Of a stretch of 64,000 nucleotides of DNA, positions 8,786 through 17,366 are shown one piece after another (position 1 is the first letter of the stretch; each line of letters begins with the position of its first letter). The DNA comes from Actinotalea endophytica. Its GTDB lineage: Bacteria; Actinomycetota; Actinomycetes; Actinomycetales; Cellulomonadaceae. The notes beneath the pieces were generated by a model, which had not been told where the DNA came from, did not search any database, and worked only from the letters and a program-made list of their open reading frames with translations. The stretch spans positions 549,091 through 613,090 of the forward strand of contig NZ_JAOVZU010000001.1 in assembly GCF_025717005.1 (NCBI RefSeq). Reading direction: 5' to 3'. Made by a program: the position numbers and the translations under genes.

Positions 8786-11700
8786 TCAGCGGATGCCCTG
8801 GAAGCCGAACCGGAACTCGAGGTCGCCGGCGGGCAGCCGGAACTCCGGGTGCGGCTCGGCGCCCCACGAGTCGTCCCCGCCGACCCCGCGTCGCTGCAGC
8901 GCCGGGCGCAGGACGGTGTGCTGCACGGGTGGCAGGTCCACCGCGTGGCGGGCGTTCTCGACCTCGAACGGTGTCCACGGCAGCGCGGAGAGCTCCATGC
9001 CCTCGGCGCAGTCCAGCCGCAGGCCGGCGCCGCGATCGTCGGTGACGGTCGCCCAGCGCACCCCCGTGTGGCTGCCGGACTCCTGCGGCCGCATGTAGGT
9101 CGTGAGCTGGTCGGCGACGTCGGCGTCGTAGACCCCGAGGCGGGCGCCGTTGCGCCGGTCGACATAGCTCTCCGCCGGGCCGTCGCCGTACCAGCGGAGC
9201 CGGTGGAGGTCCGCATCGACCGTGAGCAGCATGCCGAGCTCGGGCAGGTCGGGCAGTCCCTCGCCCGGCCGCAGGTGCACGGTGACCTCCACGTGGCCGC
9301 CGCCGTCCACGCGGTAGGTGACGTCGCACTCGGTGGCGGGCGCGGTGGGCAGCTCGTAGGCGTACCGGATCTCGACCGCGTCCTCGCCGATCTCGACCGC
9401 GGGCACCGGCTGCCCGGGGCGAGGCCGGCGGTACCGGCTGGCCAGCAGCCACGGGCCGTCCCGGAACGGCATGCCCCACCCGCGCTCGTTCGACGTCGGT
9501 GCGTGCCAGAAGCTCGGGTAGGGGATGTCGCGCAGCAGCTCGTGCCCGCCGTCCGGGGTCAGGCCGAACCGGTAGGACACCAGCCCGCCGTGCAGCCTGG
9601 AGAACAGCGCGGTGAAGTGCTGCCCCCGGACCCCGACGTTGTGCGTGGACTCGATCACCTCGGGAGCCGCGGCCGGCACCCGACGAGCGGGGCGCGTGCC
9701 CGCCACGGTGAGCACCTCCTGCTGCCAGGCCACCTCGTGGCCCGCGGGGGCCCAGGCGGTCGCCTCCGCCAGCCGGAACGAGACGTCGACGGTGTACTCG
9801 CCGGGCGTCCGGGGCAGCTCCAGCGGCAGCGGGTAGGACCGCGTGGCCTGCGGCGCGACGTCCGTGTCCAGCCGGACCTCGCGCACCGTCACGCCCTCGC
9901 GGGCGAGGCGCACCACGCAGTCCAGGTGCGCCGTGCCGGTGAAGAGCTGACGGTTGTCGACCTCGACGGAGTCGTTGGTGACCGCGATCCGCAGCGGCTG
10001 GTAGAGGTAGCGAACCTCCTGCAGCGCCGGGGTCGGTGTGCGGTCGGCGAACACGATGCCGTTCGCGCTGAACTCGTAGTCGGCCGGTCGGTCGCCGAAG
10101 TCGCCGCCGTAGCCGGCGAACGTCCGCCCGTGCCGGTCGGTCGTGACCAGCGTCTGGTCGGCGAAGTCCCAGATGAAGCCGCCCTGGAACAGTGGGTCCT
10201 GGTAGGCGAGGTCGAGGTACTTGTCCACGGCCCCGAACGAGTTGCCCATCGAGTGCGCGTACTCGCACAGCACGTAGGGCTTGTCGCGGTGGGTGCTCAG
10301 GTACTCCTCGATCTCGGTGGCCGGCGCGTACATCCGGCTGACCACGTCCGTGGTGTCCGGGTAGCGCGGGTCCCAGTGCACGCCCTCGTAGTGCACCGGC
10401 CGGGTGTCGACCGAACGGAACCAGTCCGCCACGTCGGCGATGTTCTTCCCGCCGAACGACTCGTTGCCGCAGGACCACATCACGACGCACGCGTGGTTCT
10501 TGTCCCGCTCGACCGTGCTCGCCGCCCGGTCCATGAGGGTGGCGCGCCACTCCGGACGGTCGCCCGGCAGGGCCCGGGCCACGGTCAGCTCACCGCGGGC
10601 GACCTTGTCCCACATCCCGTGCGACTCGAGGTTCATCTCGTCGATCACGTAGAGGCCGTAGCGGTCGCACAGGTCGTAGAAGACCGAGCTGTTCGGGTAG
10701 TGGCTGGTCCGCACCGAGTCGATCCCGGCCGCCTTCATCAGCCGGATGTCCGCCTCGATCAGCTCGGCGGACATCACCCGGCCCTGCGGGCCGAACTCGT
10801 GACGGTTGACGCCCTTGAAGACGATCCGCTGCCCGTTGATCCGCAGCAGGCCGTCCTCGATGCCGAACCGCCGCACGCCGACCTTCTGCGGGACGACCTC
10901 GGTCACCGCGCCCTGGGCGTCGAGCACCTCGATCCGCAGGTCGTACAGGTACGGGTCCTCCGCGCTCCACAGCCGAGGCGCGGTGAGGTCGACGCCGAGG
11001 TCCCCGTCACCGAGGTCGGCGAGGTCGCCCACGCCGACCAGCGTCGCGCGCACCGAGCCGGGGCCGGCGAGCGCGGTGCTCAGCGTCACCCGGGCCGAGC
11101 CGAGGTCGTCGGCCACCTCGGTGCGGACCCGCAGGTCCTCGAGGTGCGTGGCGGGGCGGCGGTGCAGCACGACGTCACGGAACAGCCCGGAGAACCGGAA
11201 GAAGTCCTGGTCCTCGATCCAGGAGGCCGCGCTGAAGCGGACCACCTGGACCGCGAGCGCGTTCTCGCCGTCCACCAGGGCCGGGGTCAGGTCGAACTCG
11301 GACGGGGTGAACGAGTCGGTCGCGTAGCCGATCCAGGTCCCGTTGAGCCAGACCGCGAGCGCGCTCTCCGCACCGTGGAAGACGATCGTGAGGCGCTCAC
11401 CCGGGCCGAGCGGCTCGTCGAGCGTGAAGGTGGTGCGGTAGCCCGCGACCTGGTTCTCCCGGGTGGGCACCTGCCCGGGCTGGACGTCCGCGAGGCCGTC
11501 CCACGGGTACTGCACGTTGACGTACTGCGGCCGGCCGTAGCCGTGCAGCTGCAGGTGCCCCGGGACCGGGATGTCGTCCCAGCCGCTGGTGTCGAGCCCG
11601 GGCTGCTCCCAGCCGGGCAGAACCTGCGACGGGTTCTTCGCGTGGTGCAGCTTCCACAGCCCGTTGAGGCAGGTCTCCAGGCTGCTGCTGCCGCCGGCGA

Positions 11701-11800
11701 CCTCCTCGGCGGTGCGGAAGCAACGGTGGTCGGAGTGAGCCGGCAACCGGTTCTCCGACACGTAGGTGGGGTCGGCGACCCGGGCGATGTCGAACGTCAC
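8786..11800 (-). CDS. lacZ: Beta-galactosidase, glycoside hydrolase family 2
   Basis: Cytoplasmic retaining glycosidase of 1004 residues, close to the usual LacZ length. The sugar-binding jelly-roll, immunoglobulin-like and TIM-barrel domains follow in order. Landmarks are GVNRHEFGP (330-338), DEMNLESHG (387-395), the acid/base E447 in WSCGNES and the nucleophile E513 in LCEYAHSMGNS; the small-chain domain fills the C-terminus. There is no signal peptide, so the substrate must enter through the ABC importer encoded immediately upstream. The GTG start at 11800 overlaps the permease stop (GTGA), fixing the start and showing a single operon. Activity on beta-galactosides is expected from the family; arabinopyranosides or fucosides are possible. 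Confidence 0.92.
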   Translation of the reverse strand: MTFDIARVADPTYVSENRLPAHSDHRCFRTAEEVAGGSSSLETCLNGLWKLHHAKNPSQVLPGWEQPGLDTSGWDDIPVPGHLQLHGYGRPQYVNVQYPWDGLADVQPGQVPTRENQVAGYRTTFTLDEPLGPGERLTIVFHGAESALAVWLNGTWIGYATDSFTPSEFDLTPALVDGENALAVQVVRFSAASWIEDQDFFRFSGLFRDVVLHRRPATHLEDLRVRTEVADDLGSARVTLSTALAGPGSVRATLVGVGDLADLGDGDLGVDLTAPRLWSAEDPYLYDLRIEVLDAQGAVTEVVPQKVGVRRFGIEDGLLRINGQRIVFKGVNRHEFGPQGRVMSAELIEADIRLMKAAGIDSVRTSHYPNSSVFYDLCDRYGLYVIDEMNLESHGMWDKVARGELTVARALPGDRPEWRATLMDRAASTVERDKNHACVVMWSCGNESFGGKNIADVADWFRSVDTRPVHYEGVHWDPRYPDTTDVVSRMYAPATEIEEYLSTHRDKPYVLCEYAHSMGNSFGAVDKYLDLAYQDPLFQGGFIWDFADQTLVTTDRHGRTFAGYGGDFGDRPADYEFSANGIVFADRTPTPALQEVRYLYQPLRIAVTNDSVEVDNRQLFTGTAHLDCVVRLAREGVTVREVRLDTDVAPQATRSYPLPLELPRTPGEYTVDVSFRLAEATAWAPAGHEVAWQQEVLTVAGTRPARRVPAAAPEVIESTHNVGVRGQHFTALFSRLHGGLVSYRFGLTPDGGHELLRDIPYPSFWHAPTSNERGWGMPFRDGPWLLASRYRRPRPGQPVPAVEIGEDAVEIRYAYELPTAPATECDVTYRVDGGGHVEVTVHLRPGEGLPDLPELGMLLTVDADLHRLRWYGDGPAESYVDRRNGARLGVYDADVADQLTTYMRPQESGSHTGVRWATVTDDRGAGLRLDCAEGMELSALPWTPFEVENARHAVDLPPVQHTVLRPALQRRGVGGDDSWGAEPHPEFRLPAGDLEFRFGFQGIR

Positions 11801-12606
11801 TTGATGGCTCCCGTGATGCCCTCGGCGAAGCTGCGCTGCAGGATGAGGAAGATGACCATGGCCGGGAGCGACGCGATGAGCACGGCGAGCATCAGCATCC
11901 CGTAGTCGGTCACGTAGCCGGCCCTGATGTTGGACAGCAGGATCGGCAGGGTCTGGTACTCGTTGCTGATCAGGATCACCTTGGGCCACAGGAAGTTGTT
12001 CCAGGCAGTCATGAAGGTGATCACCGCGGCGGCCGCGAACGTCGGCCGCATGGTGGGCAGGTAGATCCGGGCGAAGATCGCGAGCTCCTTGAGCCCGTCC
12101 AGGCGTGCGGCCTCGATGATCTCCCGCGGGAACGACCGCGACGCCTGCCGGAACAGCAGGATCAGGAACGGTGTCGAGATCGCCGGCAGGATCACCGCGA
12201 GGGGCGAGTTCACCATGCCGAGGTCGGCGAAGAGGCGGAACAGCGGGATCATCGTCGCCGCGAACGGGATCATCACTGCGAGCAGCAGGAACCCCATCAG
12301 CCGGTCCTTGGCCCGGGTGTGGTAGACCTCGAAGCCGTACCCGGCGATCGAGGTGATCACGACCGCGAGCACGGTGGTGCTCACGGCGATGACCGTCGAG
12401 TGCCAGACGGACGACCAGAGCGGCTGCTGCGTCACGAGCGACTCGAAGTTCGCCATCAGGTTCGACCCGGGGATCAGGCGGGAGGCGAGCACGTCCTGAC
12501 TCGTGTTGGTCGCCGAGACGGCCATGTAGTAGAGCGGGAAGACCGACGCGAGGGCCGCGAATCCCAGGAACAGGTAGCCGGGCAGCCGGCGCAGGCGCCT
12601 AGTCAC
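11797..12606 (-). CDS. Sugar ABC transporter permease, MalG/LacG type
   Basis: Inner-membrane permease of 269 residues with six predicted helices and the cytoplasmic EAA loop at about residues 163-184 (EIIEAARLDGLKE), which docks the ATPase. It pairs with the permease upstream to form the channel of a CUT1 importer. The GTG start overlaps the upstream permease's last eight bases, and its own stop overlaps lacZ. No ATPase gene is in the operon; CUT1 systems in actinobacteria usually share a genome-wide MsiK ATPase, and that is the likely case here (inference). Confidence 0.9.
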   Translation of the reverse strand: MTRRLRRLPGYLFLGFAALASVFPLYYMAVSATNTSQDVLASRLIPGSNLMANFESLVTQQPLWSSVWHSTVIAVSTTVLAVVITSIAGYGFEVYHTRAKDRLMGFLLLAVMIPFAATMIPLFRLFADLGMVNSPLAVILPAISTPFLILLFRQASRSFPREIIEAARLDGLKELAIFARIYLPTMRPTFAAAAVITFMTAWNNFLWPKVILISNEYQTLPILLSNIRAGYVTDYGMLMLAVLIASLPAMVIFLILQRSFAEGITGAIK

Positions 12607-13573
12607 GTGTGTCTCCGATCTTGATCTGGGCGGCTGCCAGGATCGCGACCAGGATGAGGATCACGTAGGAGATGGCAGCGGCGTACCCGAAGTTCGGGCT
12701 GTTCCGGAACGACACGTTGTACAGGTAGTGCGAGATGGTCATCGACGTGTTGCCCGGACCGCCGTTGGTCAGGTTGTAGGACTCGTCGAACAGCTGCAGG
12801 GTCCCGTTGGTCGACATGATCGCGGTGAGCAGGATCATCGGCTTGAGCTGCGGGATCGTGACGTACCAGAAGGTCTTCGCCGGGCCGGCGCCGTCGATCT
12901 TGGCCGCCTCCAGGGTCGAGCGTTCGATCGTCTGGAGCCCGGCGAGGTAGAAGATCATGTTGTACCCGGTCCAGCGCCACAGCAGGCCGAGGATGATGAC
13001 CATCCGGGCCGACCAGGTCTGGCCGAGCCAGTTGACCGGGCTGTCCAGGAACCCGAGGGCCATGCCGATGTCGTTGACCAGGCCGTCGGTGGCGAACATC
13101 GTCCGGAACACCAGGGCGTAGGAGACCAGGCCCACGGCGCTCGGCAGGAAGATCGCGGTCCGCCACAGGCCCTTGAACCGCAGGTTCGGGTCGTTCAGCA
13201 GGTTCGCCAGGATCAGGGCCATCCCGAGCATGATCGGGACCTGGATGATCAGGTAGATGAAGGTGGTCGTCAGGGTCTGCTTGAGGATCTCGTCGTCGAG
13301 CATCCGCTGGTAGTTCAGCCACAGCGGGTCGGCGAACGACAGGTCCCTGCCGCGCCCGGTCTGCAGCGACAGGATCGCCGCCTGGATCATCGGCCAGAAG
13401 CTCATCAGCAGGATGACGAGCGAGGCCGGGATGAGGAACGTCCAGCCGGTCAGGCTGCGACGCCGCTCGAGGCCGGTGGACGTGCTCGGTGGACGGGAGC
13501 GCCGTCGCGAGGTCTTTCCCGGAGAGGTCGACGGTGTGGCACCGACCTCGGCCGGCACGGCTGGACGTGACAC
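12599..13573 (-). CDS. Sugar ABC transporter permease, MalF/LacF type
   Basis: First permease of the CUT1 importer, 324 residues from the GTG at 13573. I chose this start because GAGGGAAGG lies 7 bases upstream; a longer frame to 13645 would run through a stable hairpin and has no ribosome-binding site. After a basic, Ser/Thr/Pro-rich N-terminus of about 40 residues come six helices, and the EAA loop (STLEAAKIDGAGPAKT) sits in the C-terminal third. It is separated from the binding-protein gene by 84 bases containing a 16-bp stem, so it is probably expressed at a lower level than that protein. Confidence 0.9.
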   Translation of the reverse strand: MSRPAVPAEVGATPSTSPGKTSRRRSRPPSTSTGLERRRSLTGWTFLIPASLVILLMSFWPMIQAAILSLQTGRGRDLSFADPLWLNYQRMLDDEILKQTLTTTFIYLIIQVPIMLGMALILANLLNDPNLRFKGLWRTAIFLPSAVGLVSYALVFRTMFATDGLVNDIGMALGFLDSPVNWLGQTWSARMVIILGLLWRWTGYNMIFYLAGLQTIERSTLEAAKIDGAGPAKTFWYVTIPQLKPMILLTAIMSTNGTLQLFDESYNLTNGGPGNTSMTISHYLYNVSFRNSPNFGYAAAISYVILILVAILAAAQIKIGDTRD

Positions 13574-13607
13574 GGGTGCACCTTCCCTCGGTGGTCGGCT
13601 CGAGAGC

Positions 13608-13648
13608 CCGGTGGTGGGGGTCCGGTTCGTCGGGACCCCCACCACCGG
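13608..13648 (-). terminator. Intercistronic hairpin after the binding-protein gene
   Basis: A perfect 16-bp inverted repeat (13608-13623 with 13633-13648) with a 9-base loop lies between the binding-protein stop and the permease start. There is no U run. It probably acts as a partial terminator or 3' end protector giving excess binding protein over permease. Confidence 0.7.
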
Positions 13649-13657
13649 CCTGGGGCG

Positions 13658-14980
13658 TCAGCCGCCCATCGCGAACTCGACGGTCTGCTGCGCCTCCTCG
13701 AGGGCAGCGGACGGGTCGGTGCCGTTCAGGATCGCGGTGATGGCGACGCCCACCGCGTCACGGGCTTCGTAGTAGTAGACGCCCGTGTTGTTGCTGGGCA
13801 CCTTGGTGGCGAAGTCCACGACCAGGGCGTAGATCGCCTGGCCGCCGTAGAACTCCTGCGGCTCGGCGTACACGGCCGACTGACCGGCCGGGATCCAGTT
13901 GGCCAGTGCGCCGGACGCCGGGAGGATCGTGTCGTACAGCTCGGTCGAGCCGGCGAACGTCGAGTTCAGGAAGTCGGCCGCGAGCGCGTAGTCGGCGTTC
14001 GAGCTGATCGCCCAGGACGACCCACCGTTCGCGCTGTAGTTGGTCGCGCCGGCGACGCCGTCGAGCTTCGGCAGGTTGGTGACCGCCCACAGACCCGACT
14101 GGTCGGGTGCACTCTGGATGGACGCCGAGATCCACACGCCGTTGATCACGCCGGCGGTGTTCGAGTTCACGATCGTGTTGATGTACTCGTCCCACGAGTT
14201 GACCTCGACCAGGACGCCGGACTTGACGAGCCGGGTGTAGACGTCGATCGCCGCGTTGAGCGCGTCGTTGTCGGTGATGGTCGGGTTGCCCGCGTCGTCG
14301 AACAGGCTCGCGCCGGCACTCTGCAGCATCATCATGATCAGGTCGGTGGAGCCGGCCTGGCCGGTGAGCATCGGCTGGCCGGTCTTGGCCAGGACGTCCT
14401 CACCGAGGGTGATGAACTGGTCCCAGGTGATGTCGGTGAAGTCGTCGACCGTGTAGCCCGCGTCGGCGAGGATGTCGGTGCGGACCGCCTGGATCGCGGT
14501 GCCGTTGTCGAACGGCAGACCGTAGTTCACGCCGTCAACGGTGGAGTAGGCGACGACCGAGTCGGGGAACTGGCTGAAGTCGACGCCCGAGTCGGTGTAG
14601 TCCGAGAACAGGTCGGGGTAGTTGACGACGTTCTTCTGGTACGCGTTGTTCTGCATCAGGAAGATGTCCGGCAGCTGGTCGAGCTGGTTGGACTGGGCCA
14701 GCGTCGTCAGGTTCGTCTGCAGGTCGTCCCACGAGACCTCGGTGATGTCGAGCGAGAAGTCCGGGTGGTCCTGCTGGTAGATCTTCTCGGCGGCCTGCAT
14801 CGCGTAGATGTTGAAGTTGGGGTCCCAGCACCAGACGGAGAGGGTGCCGCCGCCGCTCGCCGAGCTGCTGGACCCGCTGGTGTCGTCACCACCGCCGCTG
14901 CTGCTGCTGGAGCAGGCACTGAGCGCGGCAGCGAGCGTGAGGACCGCTGCTCCCGCCGTGAACTTCCGGAACGTGGTCAT
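13658..14980 (-). CDS. Sugar ABC transporter substrate-binding lipoprotein
   Basis: Extracellular type 1 (CUT1) solute-binding protein of 440 residues. The signal peptide ends in the lipobox LSAC with C23 as the lipidated residue, followed by a Ser/Gly linker to about residue 52. The mature part shows the family pattern, including GLPFDNGTAIQAV and NGGSSWAISS. The ATG at 14980 has AGAAGGGG upstream; the longer frame to 15007 adds residues that do not belong to a signal peptide. It is the first gene of the importer-lacZ operon and faces the LacI regulator. The ligand is probably a beta-galactoside or galactose-containing oligosaccharide, judged from lacZ. Confidence 0.9.
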   Translation of the reverse strand: MTTFRKFTAGAAVLTLAAALSACSSSSSGGGDDTSGSSSSASGGGTLSVWCWDPNFNIYAMQAAEKIYQQDHPDFSLDITEVSWDDLQTNLTTLAQSNQLDQLPDIFLMQNNAYQKNVVNYPDLFSDYTDSGVDFSQFPDSVVAYSTVDGVNYGLPFDNGTAIQAVRTDILADAGYTVDDFTDITWDQFITLGEDVLAKTGQPMLTGQAGSTDLIMMMLQSAGASLFDDAGNPTITDNDALNAAIDVYTRLVKSGVLVEVNSWDEYINTIVNSNTAGVINGVWISASIQSAPDQSGLWAVTNLPKLDGVAGATNYSANGGSSWAISSNADYALAADFLNSTFAGSTELYDTILPASGALANWIPAGQSAVYAEPQEFYGGQAIYALVVDFATKVPSNNTGVYYYEARDAVGVAITAILNGTDPSAALEEAQQTVEFAMGG

Positions 14981-15298
14981 CTGAACCCCTTCTGTCACCA
15001 ACCTCATCGAGGTCGGGGCGACCTCGATGCCCCACGGCGTCCGGCCCTCACCCTTCCGGGTGCCGACCGACGACCTCCGCGTCGTTGCGGCCGGGTGGGT
15101 CCGGAGCGCGTTGCACCGACTCCCTTGTGGTGCCTCGCCGCTCTCCGAGCGCCGAAATGTTTAGGTGAACATTGCCACGTCCCCCGCGCGGTCGTCACCC
15201 CTTCGATGGATCACGTTTCCGTAACGTCGGGCCCCCCGGCACGGATCCGCGCCGAGACAGTGGTGACGTCAACATCCGGCGCACTAGGATCATCGCCC
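14981..15298. promoter_or_regulatory. Divergent control region of the galactoside operon and its LacI regulator
   Basis: This 318-base spacer holds no gene. It contains an 18-bp LacI-type operator (15156-15173) and, before the regulator, a TAGGAT hexamer at 15285-15290 preceded by GTGACG at 15263-15268 (16-base spacer), a plausible regulator promoter with little or no leader. I cannot place the operon's own -10/-35 with confidence. Confidence 0.6.
15156..15173. promoter_or_regulatory. LacI-family operator
   Basis: AATGTTTAGGTGAACATT is an 18-bp inverted repeat with perfect 6-bp arms (AATGTT/AACATT). It lies in the spacer between the operon and the LacI gene and has the same outer half-sites and spacing as the operator before araB. 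Confidence 0.75.
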
Positions 15299-16327
15299 AT
15301 GGGCGTGACGCCGAGCCGCGGCCGCCGAAAGACAGGGCCGTCGATCGAGGATGTCGCGCGCCTTGCGGGAGTCTCCGCGCAGACCGTGTCGAGGGTCTCC
15401 ACCGGCGCGAACGTGGTGCGACCGGACACCCGGGAACGTGTGCTGCTCGCCATGCAACAGCTCGGGTACGCCCCGAACCGGGCCGCCCGGGCCCTGCGCA
15501 GCGGCACCTACGGCACCATCGGCCTGGTCGCGCACCGGTTCGGCCGGACCGGTGAGGCGCTGACCACCGAGGCGCTGGTCCGGGCCGCCGAGGCCGAGGA
15601 CTACTCCGTCACGCTGCTCACCGTGCAGAACCCGGCCGAGGGGTGGGAGCCCGCGGCCCACCGGCTGCCGCACCAGGCGATCGACGGACTGGTGATCATC
15701 CGGGCGGAGCGGGCCACCGCCGACTCGCTCGCCCTGCCGGTGGGCATGCCGATCGCGGTGTCCGACTCGCGGTTCGGCGGACACTACCCGTCGGTGGTGG
15801 CCGACCAGGTCCAGGGCAGCATCGACGCCGTGCGTCACCTGCTGGACCTCGGGCACCAGACGGTTCACCACGTCGCCGGGCCCGAGGTCTCCGAGCCGGC
15901 CCGGGTCCGCGCCGGGGCGTGGCGACGCTGCCTCGAGGAGGCCGGTCGCCGGCCGCCGCCGGTGTGGCAGGGGGACTGGAGCGCGGAGTCCGGGTACCAG
16001 GCGGGGCTCGGGATCGCGCTGGATCCCGCGGTCACCGCGGTCTACTGCGCGAACGACGAGATGGCCTTCGGCGTGATGCGCGCCCTGCACGAGGCGGGCC
16101 GCCGGGTCCCGGAGGACGTGTCGGTCGTGGGGTTCGACGCGATCGGCCTGAGCGGCTACTCCTACCCGCCGCTGACCACCGTCCGCCAGGACTTCACCCA
16201 GATGGGCCGTGAGCTCGTGCGCCTGGTGCTCGACCAGGTGCGCTCCGGGGCCCGGGCCGGTCACGAGCGGGTGCTGGTGCCCACCGAGCTGGTCGTACGC
16301 GGGACGACCGCCCCGCCGCGCGCCTGA
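15299..16327 (+). CDS. LacI-family transcriptional regulator of the galactoside operon
   Basis: Repressor of 342 residues: an N-terminal LacI helix-turn-helix (SIEDVARLAGVSAQTVSRV, about residues 16-34), hinge helix NRAARAL near 63-69 and a periplasmic-binding-protein-like sensor domain. It faces the importer-lacZ operon and very probably represses it until a galactoside or derived sugar binds. The ATG at 15299 follows a TAGGAT hexamer by 8 bases without a clear Shine-Dalgarno, so the mRNA may be nearly leaderless. The recognition helix (VSAQTVSRV) is almost the same as that of the arabinose regulator (VSHQTVSRV), matching the similar operators. Confidence 0.88.
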   Translation: MGVTPSRGRRKTGPSIEDVARLAGVSAQTVSRVSTGANVVRPDTRERVLLAMQQLGYAPNRAARALRSGTYGTIGLVAHRFGRTGEALTTEALVRAAEAEDYSVTLLTVQNPAEGWEPAAHRLPHQAIDGLVIIRAERATADSLALPVGMPIAVSDSRFGGHYPSVVADQVQGSIDAVRHLLDLGHQTVHHVAGPEVSEPARVRAGAWRRCLEEAGRRPPPVWQGDWSAESGYQAGLGIALDPAVTAVYCANDEMAFGVMRALHEAGRRVPEDVSVVGFDAIGLSGYSYPPLTTVRQDFTQMGRELVRLVLDQVRSGARAGHERVLVPTELVVRGTTAPPRA

Positions 16328-16376
16328 GTCAGCGCCCCGGAACCCGCTGCCCGGCCCGGTCGGGTCCGCGCAGCCC

Positions 16377-17177
16377 TCAGCTCGACGTGTCCGCCACGAC
16401 CACGTCTGCGGTCCACGGGCGGCCCGCACGCGACGGGGCCTGCAGCTCGACCTTCCACACGTCGGACAGCACCTCGGCGAGACCCTCCGGGCTGCGCGGG
16501 TCGGCGCCGGTCTGGAGCAGGTGCCGGGCCACCAGGCCGCGGGTGTGCTTCGCCATGTGGCTGACCACGCTGCGCCCGGTCGGTCCGTCGCGGAGCACGC
16601 GCACCTCGACGGTCCGGTCCGCCACCGCGGTCGCACGGCCCATCGCGAGGTAGCTCGACGAGCGCAGGTCGACCAGCAGCCCGCGGGGGCCGAGCGCCTC
16701 GGCGAGGACCTCCGGGAGCACGGCGCGCCACAGCGGCTCGAGGCCGCCGAGCTCGGCCCCGTCCGGCTCGACGAGCGCCGCGCACACGTTCAGCCGGTAC
16801 GGCGGGATCCGGTCGCGAGGCCGCAGCGCGCCCCAGAGGCCGGACACCACGACCAGGCGTGCGGCGGCCCGCCGGCGGGCCGCCGCGGACAGCGTCGGCG
16901 CGTCGAGCCCGTCGAACAGCACGCCGGTGAAGACCTCGAGCGCGGGCCGGGCCGGGAGCTCGAGGATCCGGGCGTCGCGCGCGAGCTCGTCGGCGAGCGA
17001 GGGCCCCACCCCGAACCGGCGGAGGGCGTCGCCCCGGGTGCAGCTGGCGAGCGTCGCCGCGAGGACGCGGTCCCTGGTGCCGGCCAGCGCGGGGAAGCTC
17101 AGCGACGACGGGTCGACCGGGTGGCCGCGCCGCGCGGGTGCCGCCTTGGCCTCCGAGGGCGGCAGCACGATGAGCAC
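16377..17177 (-). CDS. yaaA: Peroxide stress protein YaaA family (UPF0246)
   Basis: Protein of 266 residues of the YaaA/DUF328 family. The diagnostic N-terminus LIVLPPSEAK is present, as are FTGVLFDGLD, VVSGLWGALRPRDRIPPYRLN and the HMAKHTRGL region of the C-terminal half. E. coli YaaA lowers intracellular iron under peroxide stress and binds DNA; transfer of that role is by homology. The GTG start at 17177 is preceded by TAGGGT ending 6 bases upstream and has no Shine-Dalgarno, so it is a likely leaderless gene. It is convergent with the LacI gene. Confidence 0.85.
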   Translation of the reverse strand: MLIVLPPSEAKAAPARRGHPVDPSSLSFPALAGTRDRVLAATLASCTRGDALRRFGVGPSLADELARDARILELPARPALEVFTGVLFDGLDAPTLSAAARRRAAARLVVVSGLWGALRPRDRIPPYRLNVCAALVEPDGAELGGLEPLWRAVLPEVLAEALGPRGLLVDLRSSSYLAMGRATAVADRTVEVRVLRDGPTGRSVVSHMAKHTRGLVARHLLQTGADPRSPEGLAEVLSDVWKVELQAPSRAGRPWTADVVVADTSS

Positions 17178-17279
17178 GGCCCGACCCTACGTCGAACCGC
17201 GGGGCCGCCGGGTCGGGCGACCACGGGCAGGGCGGTGCCGCACCTGTGCCGCCGGACCGGCTCCCGACCGCAGACGCGA

Positions 17280-17307
17280 CGACGGCCGCCCCGAAGGACG
17301 GCCGTCG
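17280..17307 (-). terminator. Probable terminator downstream of glpK
   Basis: A perfect 9-bp stem (17280-17288 with 17299-17307) with a 10-base loop lies about 60 bases past the glpK stop in the direction of transcription. No U run follows. Confidence 0.55.
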
Positions 17308-17366
17308 CCACGAGGACCGGGAGGCACCGATCCCGGTCCGCGTGCGGGATCACTCCATCAGGTGCC

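Noticed and set aside
8723-11905. A 1060-codon open frame on the plus strand, antisense to lacZ
   Set aside because: It mirrors the lacZ codons, has Arg/Val/Gly/Asp/His-rich composition without domains, and lacZ on the other strand has full catalytic motifs. Long antisense frames are expected at this GC content.
13574-13645. Longer start for the MalF-type permease at 13645
   Set aside because: The extension passes through a perfect 16-bp hairpin and lacks a ribosome site, while GTG 13573 has GAGGGAAGG at good distance.
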